Assembly: GCA_016875755.1 (NCBI GenBank)
Contig: VGOX01000071.1
Coordinates: 1 to 8,528 of the forward strand
Direction: 5' to 3'
Origin: Chloroflexota bacterium
GTDB lineage: Bacteria > Chloroflexota > Anaerolineae > Anaerolineales > Villigracilaceae
Length of the DNA: 8,528 bases
In this document: piece by piece, positions 1 to 5,568 of the stretch
Position numbering within the stretch: position 1 is the first letter of the stretch
Layout: every line of letters starts with the position of its first letter
Program-made: the position numbers and the translations under genes
Notes under the pieces: generated by a model
What the model was told of the DNA's origin: nothing
The model's database searches: none
The model's input: the letters and a program-made list of their open reading frames with translations, nothing else

Positions 1-46
1 ATTCTGCGCGTATGTCCTGTATAATCTCTTGTGAGTTGAAAGTCAT
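1..46 (-). CDS. N-terminal fragment of an unidentified protein (gene continues left of the window)
   Basis: Reading the minus strand from ATG at 46-44 gives MTFNSQEIIQDIRAE with no stop before the window edge. An AGGAGA ribosome-binding site lies at 58-53, 6 nt before the ATG, and a -35/-10 promoter lies further upstream, so this is very likely a real gene start. Fifteen residues are too few to assign a family, and I do not recognise the product. The gene is divergent from the dehydrogenase at 173, and the two share a 126-nt intergenic region. A 14-bp dyad sequence overlaps codons 1-5 and recurs over the -35 box, which suggests regulated, perhaps autoregulated, expression (inference). Confidence 0.7.
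   Translation of the reverse strand, partial: MTFNSQEIIQDIRAE
32..45. repeat. 14-bp dyad, inverted copy 1 (putative operator overlapping a start codon)
   Basis: TGAGTTGAAAGTCA at 32-45 is the exact reverse complement of 98-111. The element is itself an imperfect palindrome: TGA(G/C)TT, two bases, AA(G/C)TCA, with 5 of 6 half-site positions matching. It covers the first four to five codons of the minus-strand gene. Two identical dyads 66 bp apart around one promoter resemble paired repressor sites. Binding is inference; the identity and the dyad symmetry are visible. Confidence 0.5.
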
Positions 47-78
47 GGCGTTTCTCCTGAAGTCGTTTGCTCAAACTC

Positions 79-107
79 ACTTTACCAGAGTGATGCTTGA
101 CTTTCAA
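79..107 (-). promoter_or_regulatory. Sigma-70-type promoter for the leftmost minus-strand gene
   Basis: On the minus strand there is TTGAAA (107-102) as -35, a 17-nt spacer, and TAAAGT (84-79) as -10. Transcription would start near 72. This leaves a leader of about 26 nt that holds the AGGAGA site at 58-53 before the ATG at 46. Hexamer quality, spacing and distance to the start codon all agree. The assignment rests on sequence pattern only. Confidence 0.55.
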
Positions 108-111
108 CTCA
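98..111. repeat. 14-bp dyad, inverted copy 2 (putative operator over the -35 box)
   Basis: TGACTTTCAACTCA at 98-111 is the exact reverse complement of 32-45. It contains the minus-strand -35 hexamer TTGAAA (107-102), so a protein bound here would block RNA polymerase. A lone half-site AACTCA at 74-79 lies between the two copies, just next to the predicted -10. The pair could alternatively form a long-range stem in single-stranded nucleic acid with a 52-nt loop, but the internal symmetry of each copy favours a protein-binding site. Confidence 0.5.
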
Positions 112-156
112 AATGAAACGCACCCAATTGAAATGATTTAATCCTCATGGAGCCTC

Positions 157-162
157 TACAAT
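157..162 (+). promoter_or_regulatory. Possible -10 box for a near-leaderless dehydrogenase transcript
   Basis: TACAAT at 157-162 lies 10 nt before the ATG at 173 and would place the transcription start at about 169-170. No Shine-Dalgarno sequence precedes that ATG, which fits a nearly leaderless mRNA. No convincing -35 is present at normal spacing: TGATTT at 134-139 is poor, and TTGAAA at 128-133 is 23 nt away. This is a weak call. Confidence 0.25.
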
Positions 163-172
163 ACACCCCGTT

Positions 173-994
173 ATGAATTTATTTCCCATTTCCCTCAAAG
201 ATAAAGTCGTCCTCATCACGGGCGCATCCTCTGGCTTTGGCGAGGATGCGGCCTGGTTTTTCGCCGCCGAAGGTTGCAAGCTCGTGCTTGCAGCCCGCCG
301 CATCGACCGTCTGCAAGCCCTTGCCGCTCGTTTGCAGGATGAAGGCGGCGAAGCCATTGCCGTCCCTGTGGATATCGTCAACGCTGACGATGTGGATAAC
401 ATGGTCAAAACCGCCATTGATCTGTACGGACGCATCGACATCCTTTTCAACAATGCAGGCATCGGCAGGGTGGATTGGTTCGAGAAACATTCCGATCAGC
501 GCGATCTGGATATGCTTGTGCGCGTCAATCTCATTAGCATGATGCAGGTCACTCGCAAGGTGTTGCCCTATATGTTCGAGCGCCGCGAAGGTCACATCAT
601 TAATATGATCTCGGTTGCGGGTCTTATTTCTCCGCCTCTCATCACCAGTTACTCTGCCAGCAAGGCAGGCTCACGCGCCTTCACTGATTCCCTGCGTCGC
701 GAGGTTGCGCCGTTCGGTATCAAGGTCAGCGGTATTTACCCGGGTCCCGCCACCACCGAGTTTGGAAGTCACGTTGGCAAGAACAAAGCCTATGGTTCCA
801 TTCGTTCCAAACTGCGTGTCCACATGACTTCGGAATACGTCGCCAAACGCATCGTGGATGTCGCCAAACGTCCACGCCGCAGCTTGGTCATTCCGTGGTG
901 GTTTCGCATCGTCACCGCTATCGATACGCTTTTCCCCGTTCTTGTCGATTGGATCTCATACGCTTTTTCAAAACGCAAACATAAATTGGATTAG
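173..994 (+). CDS. Short-chain dehydrogenase/reductase (SDR) family oxidoreductase
   Basis: A 273-residue classical SDR, which would carry out NAD(P)-dependent carbonyl/alcohol oxidoreduction; the substrate cannot be told from sequence. The Rossmann nucleotide-binding motif TGASSGFG is at residues 16-23. Basic residues R42-R43 after the second strand favour NADP(H). NNAG is at 93-96, and the catalytic tetrad is N119, S147, Y160 and K164 (YSASK). IYPGPATTEF at 188-197 is the usual loop after the fifth strand. The C-terminal stretch of about residues 238-265 is strongly hydrophobic and aromatic (PWWF, then FPVLVDWISYAF) and ends in a basic tail (SKRKHKLD). This is longer than a minimal SDR and may give membrane association. 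The ATG at 173 lacks a Shine-Dalgarno site, but the motif begins so close to it that no later start is plausible. The gene is first of a plus-strand series, and its stop overlaps the ribosome-binding site of the next gene. Confidence 0.92.
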   Translation: MNLFPISLKDKVVLITGASSGFGEDAAWFFAAEGCKLVLAARRIDRLQALAARLQDEGGEAIAVPVDIVNADDVDNMVKTAIDLYGRIDILFNNAGIGRVDWFEKHSDQRDLDMLVRVNLISMMQVTRKVLPYMFERREGHIINMISVAGLISPPLITSYSASKAGSRAFTDSLRREVAPFGIKVSGIYPGPATTEFGSHVGKNKAYGSIRSKLRVHMTSEYVAKRIVDVAKRPRRSLVIPWWFRIVTAIDTLFPVLVDWISYAFSKRKHKLD

Positions 995-1003
995 GAGACT
1001 CTC

Positions 1004-2110
1004 GTGATCAAAACCCGCCTCGACAAACTGACCGCCTCGCTTCGGACCTCGGAACTGGATGCTGTTATCCTGAATCCTGGTCCTACCTTGAAGTATCTCA
1101 GCGGGCTGAACTTCCATTTGATGGAACGCCCCGTTGTGCTGTTCATCGCGCCCGATCAAGACCCCGTGTTGGTGCTGCCCGAACTCGAACTGCCCAAAGT
1201 GGATTTATTCCCCTACAAGATACAAGCCTTCGCCTATGGCGAAAATCCGTCAGAGTGGGATGCTGCTTTTCGGAAGGCAGCCCAAGCCCTGGGGTTGGAA
1301 GCGAAGCGCATCGGGGTCGAGCCGCGTCAACTGCGCCTGATGGAATTCCGTCATGTCAAGGCGGGTGCGCCCGAGGCAGATTTCCCCGATGCGACCGATG
1401 TGCTTTCGGCTTTGCGTCTCAAAAAAGATAAAGCCGAAGTGGACGCCATGCGCAAAGCCGTGAAGATCGCGCAGGATGCATTGGAGGCGGTGATTCCCCA
1501 GATCAAAATTGGTATGACCGAACACGAATTGTCTTCGGAGTTGGTGATGCAATTGTTGAAGCATGGCTCTGAACCTGAACTTCCCTTTGCGCCGATTGTT
1601 TCGGCGGGACCAAACTCCGCCAACCCGCACGCCTCTCCCACTGAGCGGAAGTTGCAGGCAGGCGATCTGCTGGTGGTGGATTGGGGCGCTGCCTATGATG
1701 GCTACATCTCAGATTTAACGCGCACCTTCGCAGTGGGTGAGGTGGACAAGGAATACAAAAAGATCCATGCGATTGTGCAGGAATCGAATGCAGCGGGTCG
1801 CGCTGCTGGCAAGCCCGGCGCCCCCTGCGCAGATGTGGACAAGGCTGCGCGTGACGTGATCGAAAAGGCGGGTTACGGGAAATATTTCACGCATCGCACG
1901 GGTCACGGCATCGGCATGGAAGGTCACGAAGCGCCCTACATGCGCGGCGATAACATGCAATTGCTCGAGCCCGGCATGGCTTATACCGTGGAGCCCGGCA
2001 TTTATCTCACAGGCCGCAACGGCGTGCGCATTGAAGATGACATGGTGGTGACTGAAACTGGCGTGGAAAGCCTCTCCGATATGCCGCGCGAGATTCGGGT
2101 GGTTGGGTGA
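1004..2110 (+). CDS. M24-family metallopeptidase (Xaa-Pro aminopeptidase/dipeptidase type)
   Basis: A 368-residue 'pita-bread' peptidase that would remove an N-terminal residue preceding proline, or split Xaa-Pro dipeptides, in the cytoplasm. Residues 1-135 form the creatinase-type N-terminal domain and about 145-360 the catalytic M24 domain. The five dinuclear-metal ligands are visible: D226 (VVDWG), D237 (ISDLTR, 11 residues on as in the family), H301 (HRTGHGIG), E330 (TVEPGIY) and E344 (VRIEDD). H209 (NPHASPT) and H308 (GHEAP) match conserved active-site histidines. The start is GTG at 1004, preceded by AGGAG at 993-997, which overlaps the dehydrogenase TAG stop; the 9-nt gap suggests translational coupling. 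Length is normal for short PepQ/YpdF-like proteins. Whether it is an aminopeptidase or a dipeptidase (prolidase) cannot be decided here. There is no signal peptide. Confidence 0.95.
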   Translation: MIKTRLDKLTASLRTSELDAVILNPGPTLKYLSGLNFHLMERPVVLFIAPDQDPVLVLPELELPKVDLFPYKIQAFAYGENPSEWDAAFRKAAQALGLEAKRIGVEPRQLRLMEFRHVKAGAPEADFPDATDVLSALRLKKDKAEVDAMRKAVKIAQDALEAVIPQIKIGMTEHELSSELVMQLLKHGSEPELPFAPIVSAGPNSANPHASPTERKLQAGDLLVVDWGAAYDGYISDLTRTFAVGEVDKEYKKIHAIVQESNAAGRAAGKPGAPCADVDKAARDVIEKAGYGKYFTHRTGHGIGMEGHEAPYMRGDNMQLLEPGMAYTVEPGIYLTGRNGVRIEDDMVVTETGVESLSDMPREIRVVG

Positions 2111-2144
2111 TTCTTTGTCCGCGGATATGAGGAGGTAGTTTTCC

Positions 2145-2702
2145 ATGAAAAGTGACATCATAAAATCCTATCTTGACCTCATGGACTCCCAGCGTGAAAC
2201 CGTCCTCTCCATGTTGGAAGGCTTGACCGATGAACAACTCTGGCAGCGACCTGCGCCGAAGGAGTGGAGCATTGGTGAAATTCTCGATCACAATTATTTG
2301 TTGATGGCGTCGTTTCTTCCGGCAGTGAAAAGGCTCTGGGGATGGTTTGGCTGGTATGGACGTTTACGCCGTTCACGCACATACGCAACCAAGATCGAAG
2401 ATGTGTACCGTAACCCGAAATTCCCGCAATGGGTCGGCTTTCTGTGGACGCCGCGTTTCAACACCCGCAAACCCGTTCCGCTGGAAACTCCAAAAGCAGA
2501 ATTGCGCGGACTTCACTCCGATATTCGCCAATTCTACGAAGGCAAAGAAGAAGACATCCTTGGCAGCTTACATCTTTATGACCCCGTTTTCGGCTGGATC
2601 AATTTGATCGTCACCTTGCGCATCGGCATCTATCACGACCAGTTGCATTTCGATGATGTAATTAAACAATTCAACGAGATAAAACGGACGGAGACTCCAT
2701 GA
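2145..2702 (+). CDS. DinB-fold (DUF664/YfiT-like) putative metal-dependent protein
   Basis: A 185-residue protein with the four-helix-bundle DinB/YfiT pattern. Helix 1 holds YLDLMDSQRETVLSMLEGLTDEQL, followed by the typical W..RP....WS.GEILDH stretch (residues 33-49). The usual metal triad is present: H49 (LDHNY), then H164 and H168 in the late HxxxH (YHDQLHFDD). Family members include bacillithiol, mycothiol or glutathione-type thiol transferases and many proteins of unknown role, so the reaction is not assignable. Residues 62-110 are rich in Trp, Arg and Tyr and form a longer helix 2-3 connection than in small DinB proteins. A textbook AGGAGGT at 2130-2136, 8 nt before the ATG, predicts strong translation. 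The stop overlaps the start of tag by 4 nt (ATGA), indicating translational coupling with a DNA alkylation repair enzyme. Confidence 0.85.
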   Translation: MKSDIIKSYLDLMDSQRETVLSMLEGLTDEQLWQRPAPKEWSIGEILDHNYLLMASFLPAVKRLWGWFGWYGRLRRSRTYATKIEDVYRNPKFPQWVGFLWTPRFNTRKPVPLETPKAELRGLHSDIRQFYEGKEEDILGSLHLYDPVFGWINLIVTLRIGIYHDQLHFDDVIKQFNEIKRTETP

Positions 2703-3244
2703 CCACCTACTGTGATTACTGCAACTCACATCCGGAAGATACCTACAATAAAAATTATCACGATACGCAATACGGATTCCCGCAAAACAATGATGATGAA
2801 CTTTTCGAGCGCCTCGTCCTTGAGATCAATCAGGCAGGGCTGTCTTGGATCACGATTCTGAAAAAAGCGGATAACTTCCGCAAAGCCTACAGCAATTTCA
2901 AGATCGAGAAGATTGCGAAATATACCGAAAAAGACCGCGCGCGACTATTGGAGGATGCAGGCATTATCCGTAACCGGCTCAAGGTCAATGCGGCGATCGT
3001 AAACGCACAGAAAGTTCTTGAATTGCAAAAGGAATATGGTTCATTCAAAAAATGGCTGGATGCAAACCACCCTCTTACAAAAGATGAGTGGACAAAACTG
3101 TTCAAACGCACCTTCATCTTCACCGGCGGCGAGATCGTGAACGAATTTCTCATGTCCACGGGTTATTTGCCCGGGGCGCACACGAAGGATTGCCCGATCT
3201 ATAAAAAAGTCGCAGAAAAGAAACCCGCGTGGATGAAAGTCTGA
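2699..3244 (+). CDS. tag: DNA-3-methyladenine glycosylase I
   Basis: A 181-residue member of the Tag branch of helix-hairpin-helix-type glycosylases, which excises 3-methyladenine from alkylated DNA to start base-excision repair. The four zinc-snap ligands of E. coli Tag (C4, H17, H175, C179) have counterparts here: C5, H21 (NYHDTQYG), H161 and C165 (AHTKDC, the same HxxxC spacing). The base pocket LEINQAGLSWITILKK (41-56) aligns with E. coli LEGQQAGLSWITVLKK and gives E42 and W50 as equivalents of E38 and W46; Y20 matches Y16. DAGIIRNRLKVNA (86-98) is the family DNA-binding segment. The region after residue 113 is shorter than in E. coli Tag. C5 is also part of a CxxC (C5-C8). The start ATG overlaps the preceding stop, so translation is probably coupled to the DinB-fold gene. 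There is no independent ribosome-binding site; the nearest purine run is GACGGAGA, 5 nt upstream. Confidence 0.96.
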   Translation: MTTYCDYCNSHPEDTYNKNYHDTQYGFPQNNDDELFERLVLEINQAGLSWITILKKADNFRKAYSNFKIEKIAKYTEKDRARLLEDAGIIRNRLKVNAAIVNAQKVLELQKEYGSFKKWLDANHPLTKDEWTKLFKRTFIFTGGEIVNEFLMSTGYLPGAHTKDCPIYKKVAEKKPAWMKV

Positions 3245-3269
3245 CCGTCTATCCTTTATACTTGGGGGA

Positions 3270-4280
3270 ATGACACCGACCTTTGCCATTGCAGGCAAGC
3301 TTAACCGCGAATATCTCCTGCCGCCAACGGGCACACCTCTACTGGATACGCCCGGCGGAAACCTGCTCTATGCCGCGGCAGGGCTCGCCGTGTGGGATTC
3401 CTCCATTGGGTTGATCGCACGCGTGAATGAAGACTATCCACATGAATGGCTGGGGGAATTGGAACACCGCGGTTTTGATATTCGCGGCATCCGCATCCAC
3501 CCCGAACTTGGGCAGGCTGACCTGCGAAGTTTCATCGCCTACACTGACAAAAACGAACGCAGCCATTCCAGCGCCGTTTCGCATTTCGCGCGGCGGCAAC
3601 TCACCTTTCCAAAAGCCCTTTTGGGATATCAATCGCCTGATGAAACTCACAAAAACCTGCGCGACACCGACCCGCTAGCTCCCGCCGCATTGGATGTGCC
3701 AAAAACGATTCGGGATGTTCGCTACATTCACATCTGCCCCTTTGACTTTACCAGCCAAAGCCAGATGGTCAATCTATTTGGCAGCGGCTCAAACCAGACC
3801 GTGACACTGGACCCTGACCCCCTTTACATGAAACCCCGCTTCTGGCGTGACCTGAGAATCGTCCTGCAAGGCGTGACAGCGTTCCTGCCCTCGGAAGATG
3901 AAATGCGTTCGCTCTTCTGGGGTGAAACCAACGACCTGTGGGACATGGCGCGCCGAATCAGCGATCATGGTCCGCGGATCGTCGTCATTAAGCGTGGCGC
4001 ATTGGGGCAATATGTTTATAAGGCAGATACGGACCAGCGTTTTGAAATTCCCGCATATTCTTCACGGGTGGCAGACCCCACTGGGGCGGGCGATGCTTTT
4101 TGTGGCGGCTTTTTAGCTGGCATGCAAAGAACAAACGACCCGATCGTTGCCGTCACATATGGAAGTGTGTCTGCTTCACTAAAAATTGAAGGGAGCGGTC
4201 CCTTTTATCCATTGGGAGTCATGCCCGGGCTCGCAGAAGCACGCTTGAACGCTTTGCAGGAAATGGCAAGGGAAATATAG
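3270..4280 (+). CDS. PfkB-family (ribokinase-like) carbohydrate/nucleoside kinase
   Basis: A 336-residue protein expected to phosphorylate a sugar or nucleoside hydroxyl with ATP. The diagnostic PfkB signature DPTGAGDAFCGGFL is at 269-282, with D275 as the catalytic base and the GAGD anion hole. Other core elements are the first strand FAIAGKLNREYLL, the substrate-side PGGNLLYAAAGLA (28-40), GLIARVNEDYP (48-57), LPSEDE (206-211) in place of the usual 'N..E' element, and VVIKRGALG (238-246) at the ATP site. Residues about 96-150 form a polar, low-similarity insertion between lid and core. The substrate cannot be named. The ATG at 3270 has only GGGGG at 3264-3268, too close to act as a Shine-Dalgarno site, but the first strand starts at residue 5 and an in-frame stop lies at 3234-3236, so this start is forced. 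TATACT at 3257-3262 could be a -10 for a near-leaderless transcript, without a good -35. The gene starts 25 nt after tag. Confidence 0.9.
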   Translation: MTPTFAIAGKLNREYLLPPTGTPLLDTPGGNLLYAAAGLAVWDSSIGLIARVNEDYPHEWLGELEHRGFDIRGIRIHPELGQADLRSFIAYTDKNERSHSSAVSHFARRQLTFPKALLGYQSPDETHKNLRDTDPLAPAALDVPKTIRDVRYIHICPFDFTSQSQMVNLFGSGSNQTVTLDPDPLYMKPRFWRDLRIVLQGVTAFLPSEDEMRSLFWGETNDLWDMARRISDHGPRIVVIKRGALGQYVYKADTDQRFEIPAYSSRVADPTGAGDAFCGGFLAGMQRTNDPIVAVTYGSVSASLKIEGSGPFYPLGVMPGLAEARLNALQEMAREI

Positions 4281-4335
4281 GAGCAGTGGTTTTGTGTAGC
4301 GTTTTTTCTTCATCAAGGAATATGGGAGACCAACC

Positions 4336-5427
4336 ATGACCATCACATCGAAGCTTCTTGACCTCACCATGCAAATTCAGCAAATTTCCGCACCGACGTT
4401 CCACGAAGGTCCGCGCGGCGAGTTTGTGCGCGATCTTTTCATCAAGGAGAATCTTAAGGAAGTTTCAATCGATTCGTTGGGAAATGTCTTTGGACGTTTG
4501 CCGGGGAAGCAGAAAAAAACAAAGGCGTTGATCGTATCCGCCCATTTGGATACCGTGTTTCCGCCGAATATCAACCTCCAGATTAAGAAAGAAGCGGAGC
4601 GCATATATGCTCCGGGTATCGGGGATAATTCCCTTGGGGTCGCGGCGTTGTTCGGAATCCTCTGGTCATTGCGTGAGAAGAAAATCGAACTGCCGCATGA
4701 TGTTTGGTTCGTGGCGAATGTGGGGGAGGAGGGGCTGGGCGACCTGCGCGGGATGCGCGGCGTGGTGGAGCGCTTTGGCTCGCAGGTGCTTGGGTATCTT
4801 GTTTTGGAGGGGTTGGCATATGGACATGTGTATCATCGTGCGATCGGGGTGCGGCGGTATCGCATCACGACCAAAACGCGCGGCGGACATTCATGGTCAG
4901 ATTATGGTCAGCCTTCAGCGGTGCATGAGCTGGCGGCGTTGGTCACAGAGTTGACATCCATTCGGTTGCCGCGTGAGCCGCGCACGACAATGAATATTGG
5001 CACGATCCAGGGCGGGACGGGCATCAATGTGCTGGCAGCAGAAGCAAAATGTGAGCTTGACTTGCGTTCGGAAGACCCGCACACATTGGCGGACTTGATT
5101 CAACAGGTGGAGACTATGCTCATCGAAGCAGATCGGGCGGATGTAAAAGTCATGGCAGAAGTGATCGGGGAGCGACCCGCGGGAGAGATTACAGTAGATC
5201 ATCCCTTGGTTAAGTTGGCAGTGGATTGTTTGGCTGAACAGGGTGTAAGTGCGATTCTCACTGTTGGGTCAACAGATGCAAATATTCCCTTGAGTCAGAA
5301 GATACCAGCCGTTGTCATGGGCATCACTACAGGCGGCGGCGCGCATACGGTGAATGAATATATTGATATTGAGCCTGTCGAGCGGGGATTGAACGCTGTG
5401 GTGCGTTTTGTGGAGAAAGTTTCTTAA
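4336..5427 (+). CDS. M20-family zinc metallopeptidase (ArgE/DapE/CPG2-like)
   Basis: A 363-residue cytoplasmic co-catalytic zinc hydrolase that would cleave an amide bond in small peptides or N-acyl amino acids; the substrate is unknown. Motifs in order are SAHLDTVF (H70 zinc ligand, D72), GIGDNSLG (bridging D97), GEEGLGD (catalytic E131, zinc ligand E132), E158 in VLEG as the likely second-zinc ligand, and GGGAHTVNE (H337). TRGGHSWSDYG (181-191) opens the lid/dimerisation domain (about 170-285) with its conserved His, and GGTGINVLA (226-234) is the usual lid motif. Length is typical. GGGAGA at 4324-4329 lies 6 nt before the ATG and supports this start. A 55-nt gap separates it from the kinase gene, and a hairpin terminator follows about 50 nt after its stop. 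Its coding strand is G-rich, in contrast to the C-rich kinase gene before it. Confidence 0.93.
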   Translation: MTITSKLLDLTMQIQQISAPTFHEGPRGEFVRDLFIKENLKEVSIDSLGNVFGRLPGKQKKTKALIVSAHLDTVFPPNINLQIKKEAERIYAPGIGDNSLGVAALFGILWSLREKKIELPHDVWFVANVGEEGLGDLRGMRGVVERFGSQVLGYLVLEGLAYGHVYHRAIGVRRYRITTKTRGGHSWSDYGQPSAVHELAALVTELTSIRLPREPRTTMNIGTIQGGTGINVLAAEAKCELDLRSEDPHTLADLIQQVETMLIEADRADVKVMAEVIGERPAGEITVDHPLVKLAVDCLAEQGVSAILTVGSTDANIPLSQKIPAVVMGITTGGGAHTVNEYIDIEPVERGLNAVVRFVEKVS

Positions 5428-5479
5428 TTGGTTTGGTGGTCAATTGGCCGGGGATTGTTGCATCCCGCCTATCAATAAA

Positions 5480-5508
5480 AAAAGACTTCCTTTGACAGGG
5501 AGTCTTTT
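5480..5508. terminator. Bidirectional Rho-independent terminator
   Basis: An 11-bp stem pairs AAAAGACTTCC (5480-5490) with GGGAGTCTTTT (5498-5508), with one G-T wobble and a 7-nt loop (TTTGACA). An A-run at 5477-5483 overlaps and precedes the left arm, and T-rich sequence follows the right arm (TCTTTTATCTTTT), so the structure reads as an intrinsic terminator from both sides. It sits between the converging M20 peptidase (ends 5427) and cyclase (ends 5569) genes and probably ends both transcripts. Confidence 0.85.
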
Positions 5509-5520
5509 ATCTTTTAAAAA

Positions 5521-5568
5521 CTTGTAATTGATTACTCGTCACTTCTTGCTTCTCACTACTCGCTAAAC
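5521..5568. repeat. Degenerate pyrimidine-rich ACTCGY-type short repeats
   Basis: Between the terminator and the cyclase stop, the plus strand carries related short words: ACTCGTCACTT, CTCACTACTCGCT and AACTCACTT. They look like a decayed direct-repeat tract with little purine content. No reading frame or hairpin explains them. This may simply be low-complexity spacer sequence. Confidence 0.3.

Noticed and set aside
128..162. TTGAAA (128-133) with TACAAT (157-162) as a full promoter
   Set aside because: The 23-nt spacer is too long for sigma-70; only the -10 is kept, with low confidence.
147..176. Nine-codon frame MEPLQYTPL whose TGA overlaps the dehydrogenase ATG (ATGA), a possible leader peptide
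   Set aside because: It has no ribosome-binding site, and the putative -10 at 157-162 lies inside it; a frame this short occurs easily by chance.
179..595. 138-codon open frame on the minus strand, antisense to the dehydrogenase
   Set aside because: It is a shadow of codon bias in the SDR gene; the SDR frame carries the full catalytic tetrad.
1715..2161. 148-codon open frame on the minus strand
   Set aside because: It lies antisense to the M24 peptidase gene, which has all five metal ligands; the translation has no recognisable domain and has no ribosome-binding context.
5443..5469. CAATTGGCCGGGGATTG and the nearby CATCCC as a second hairpin before the terminator
   Set aside because: Pairing is too short and interrupted; the hairpin at 5480-5508 is far stronger.
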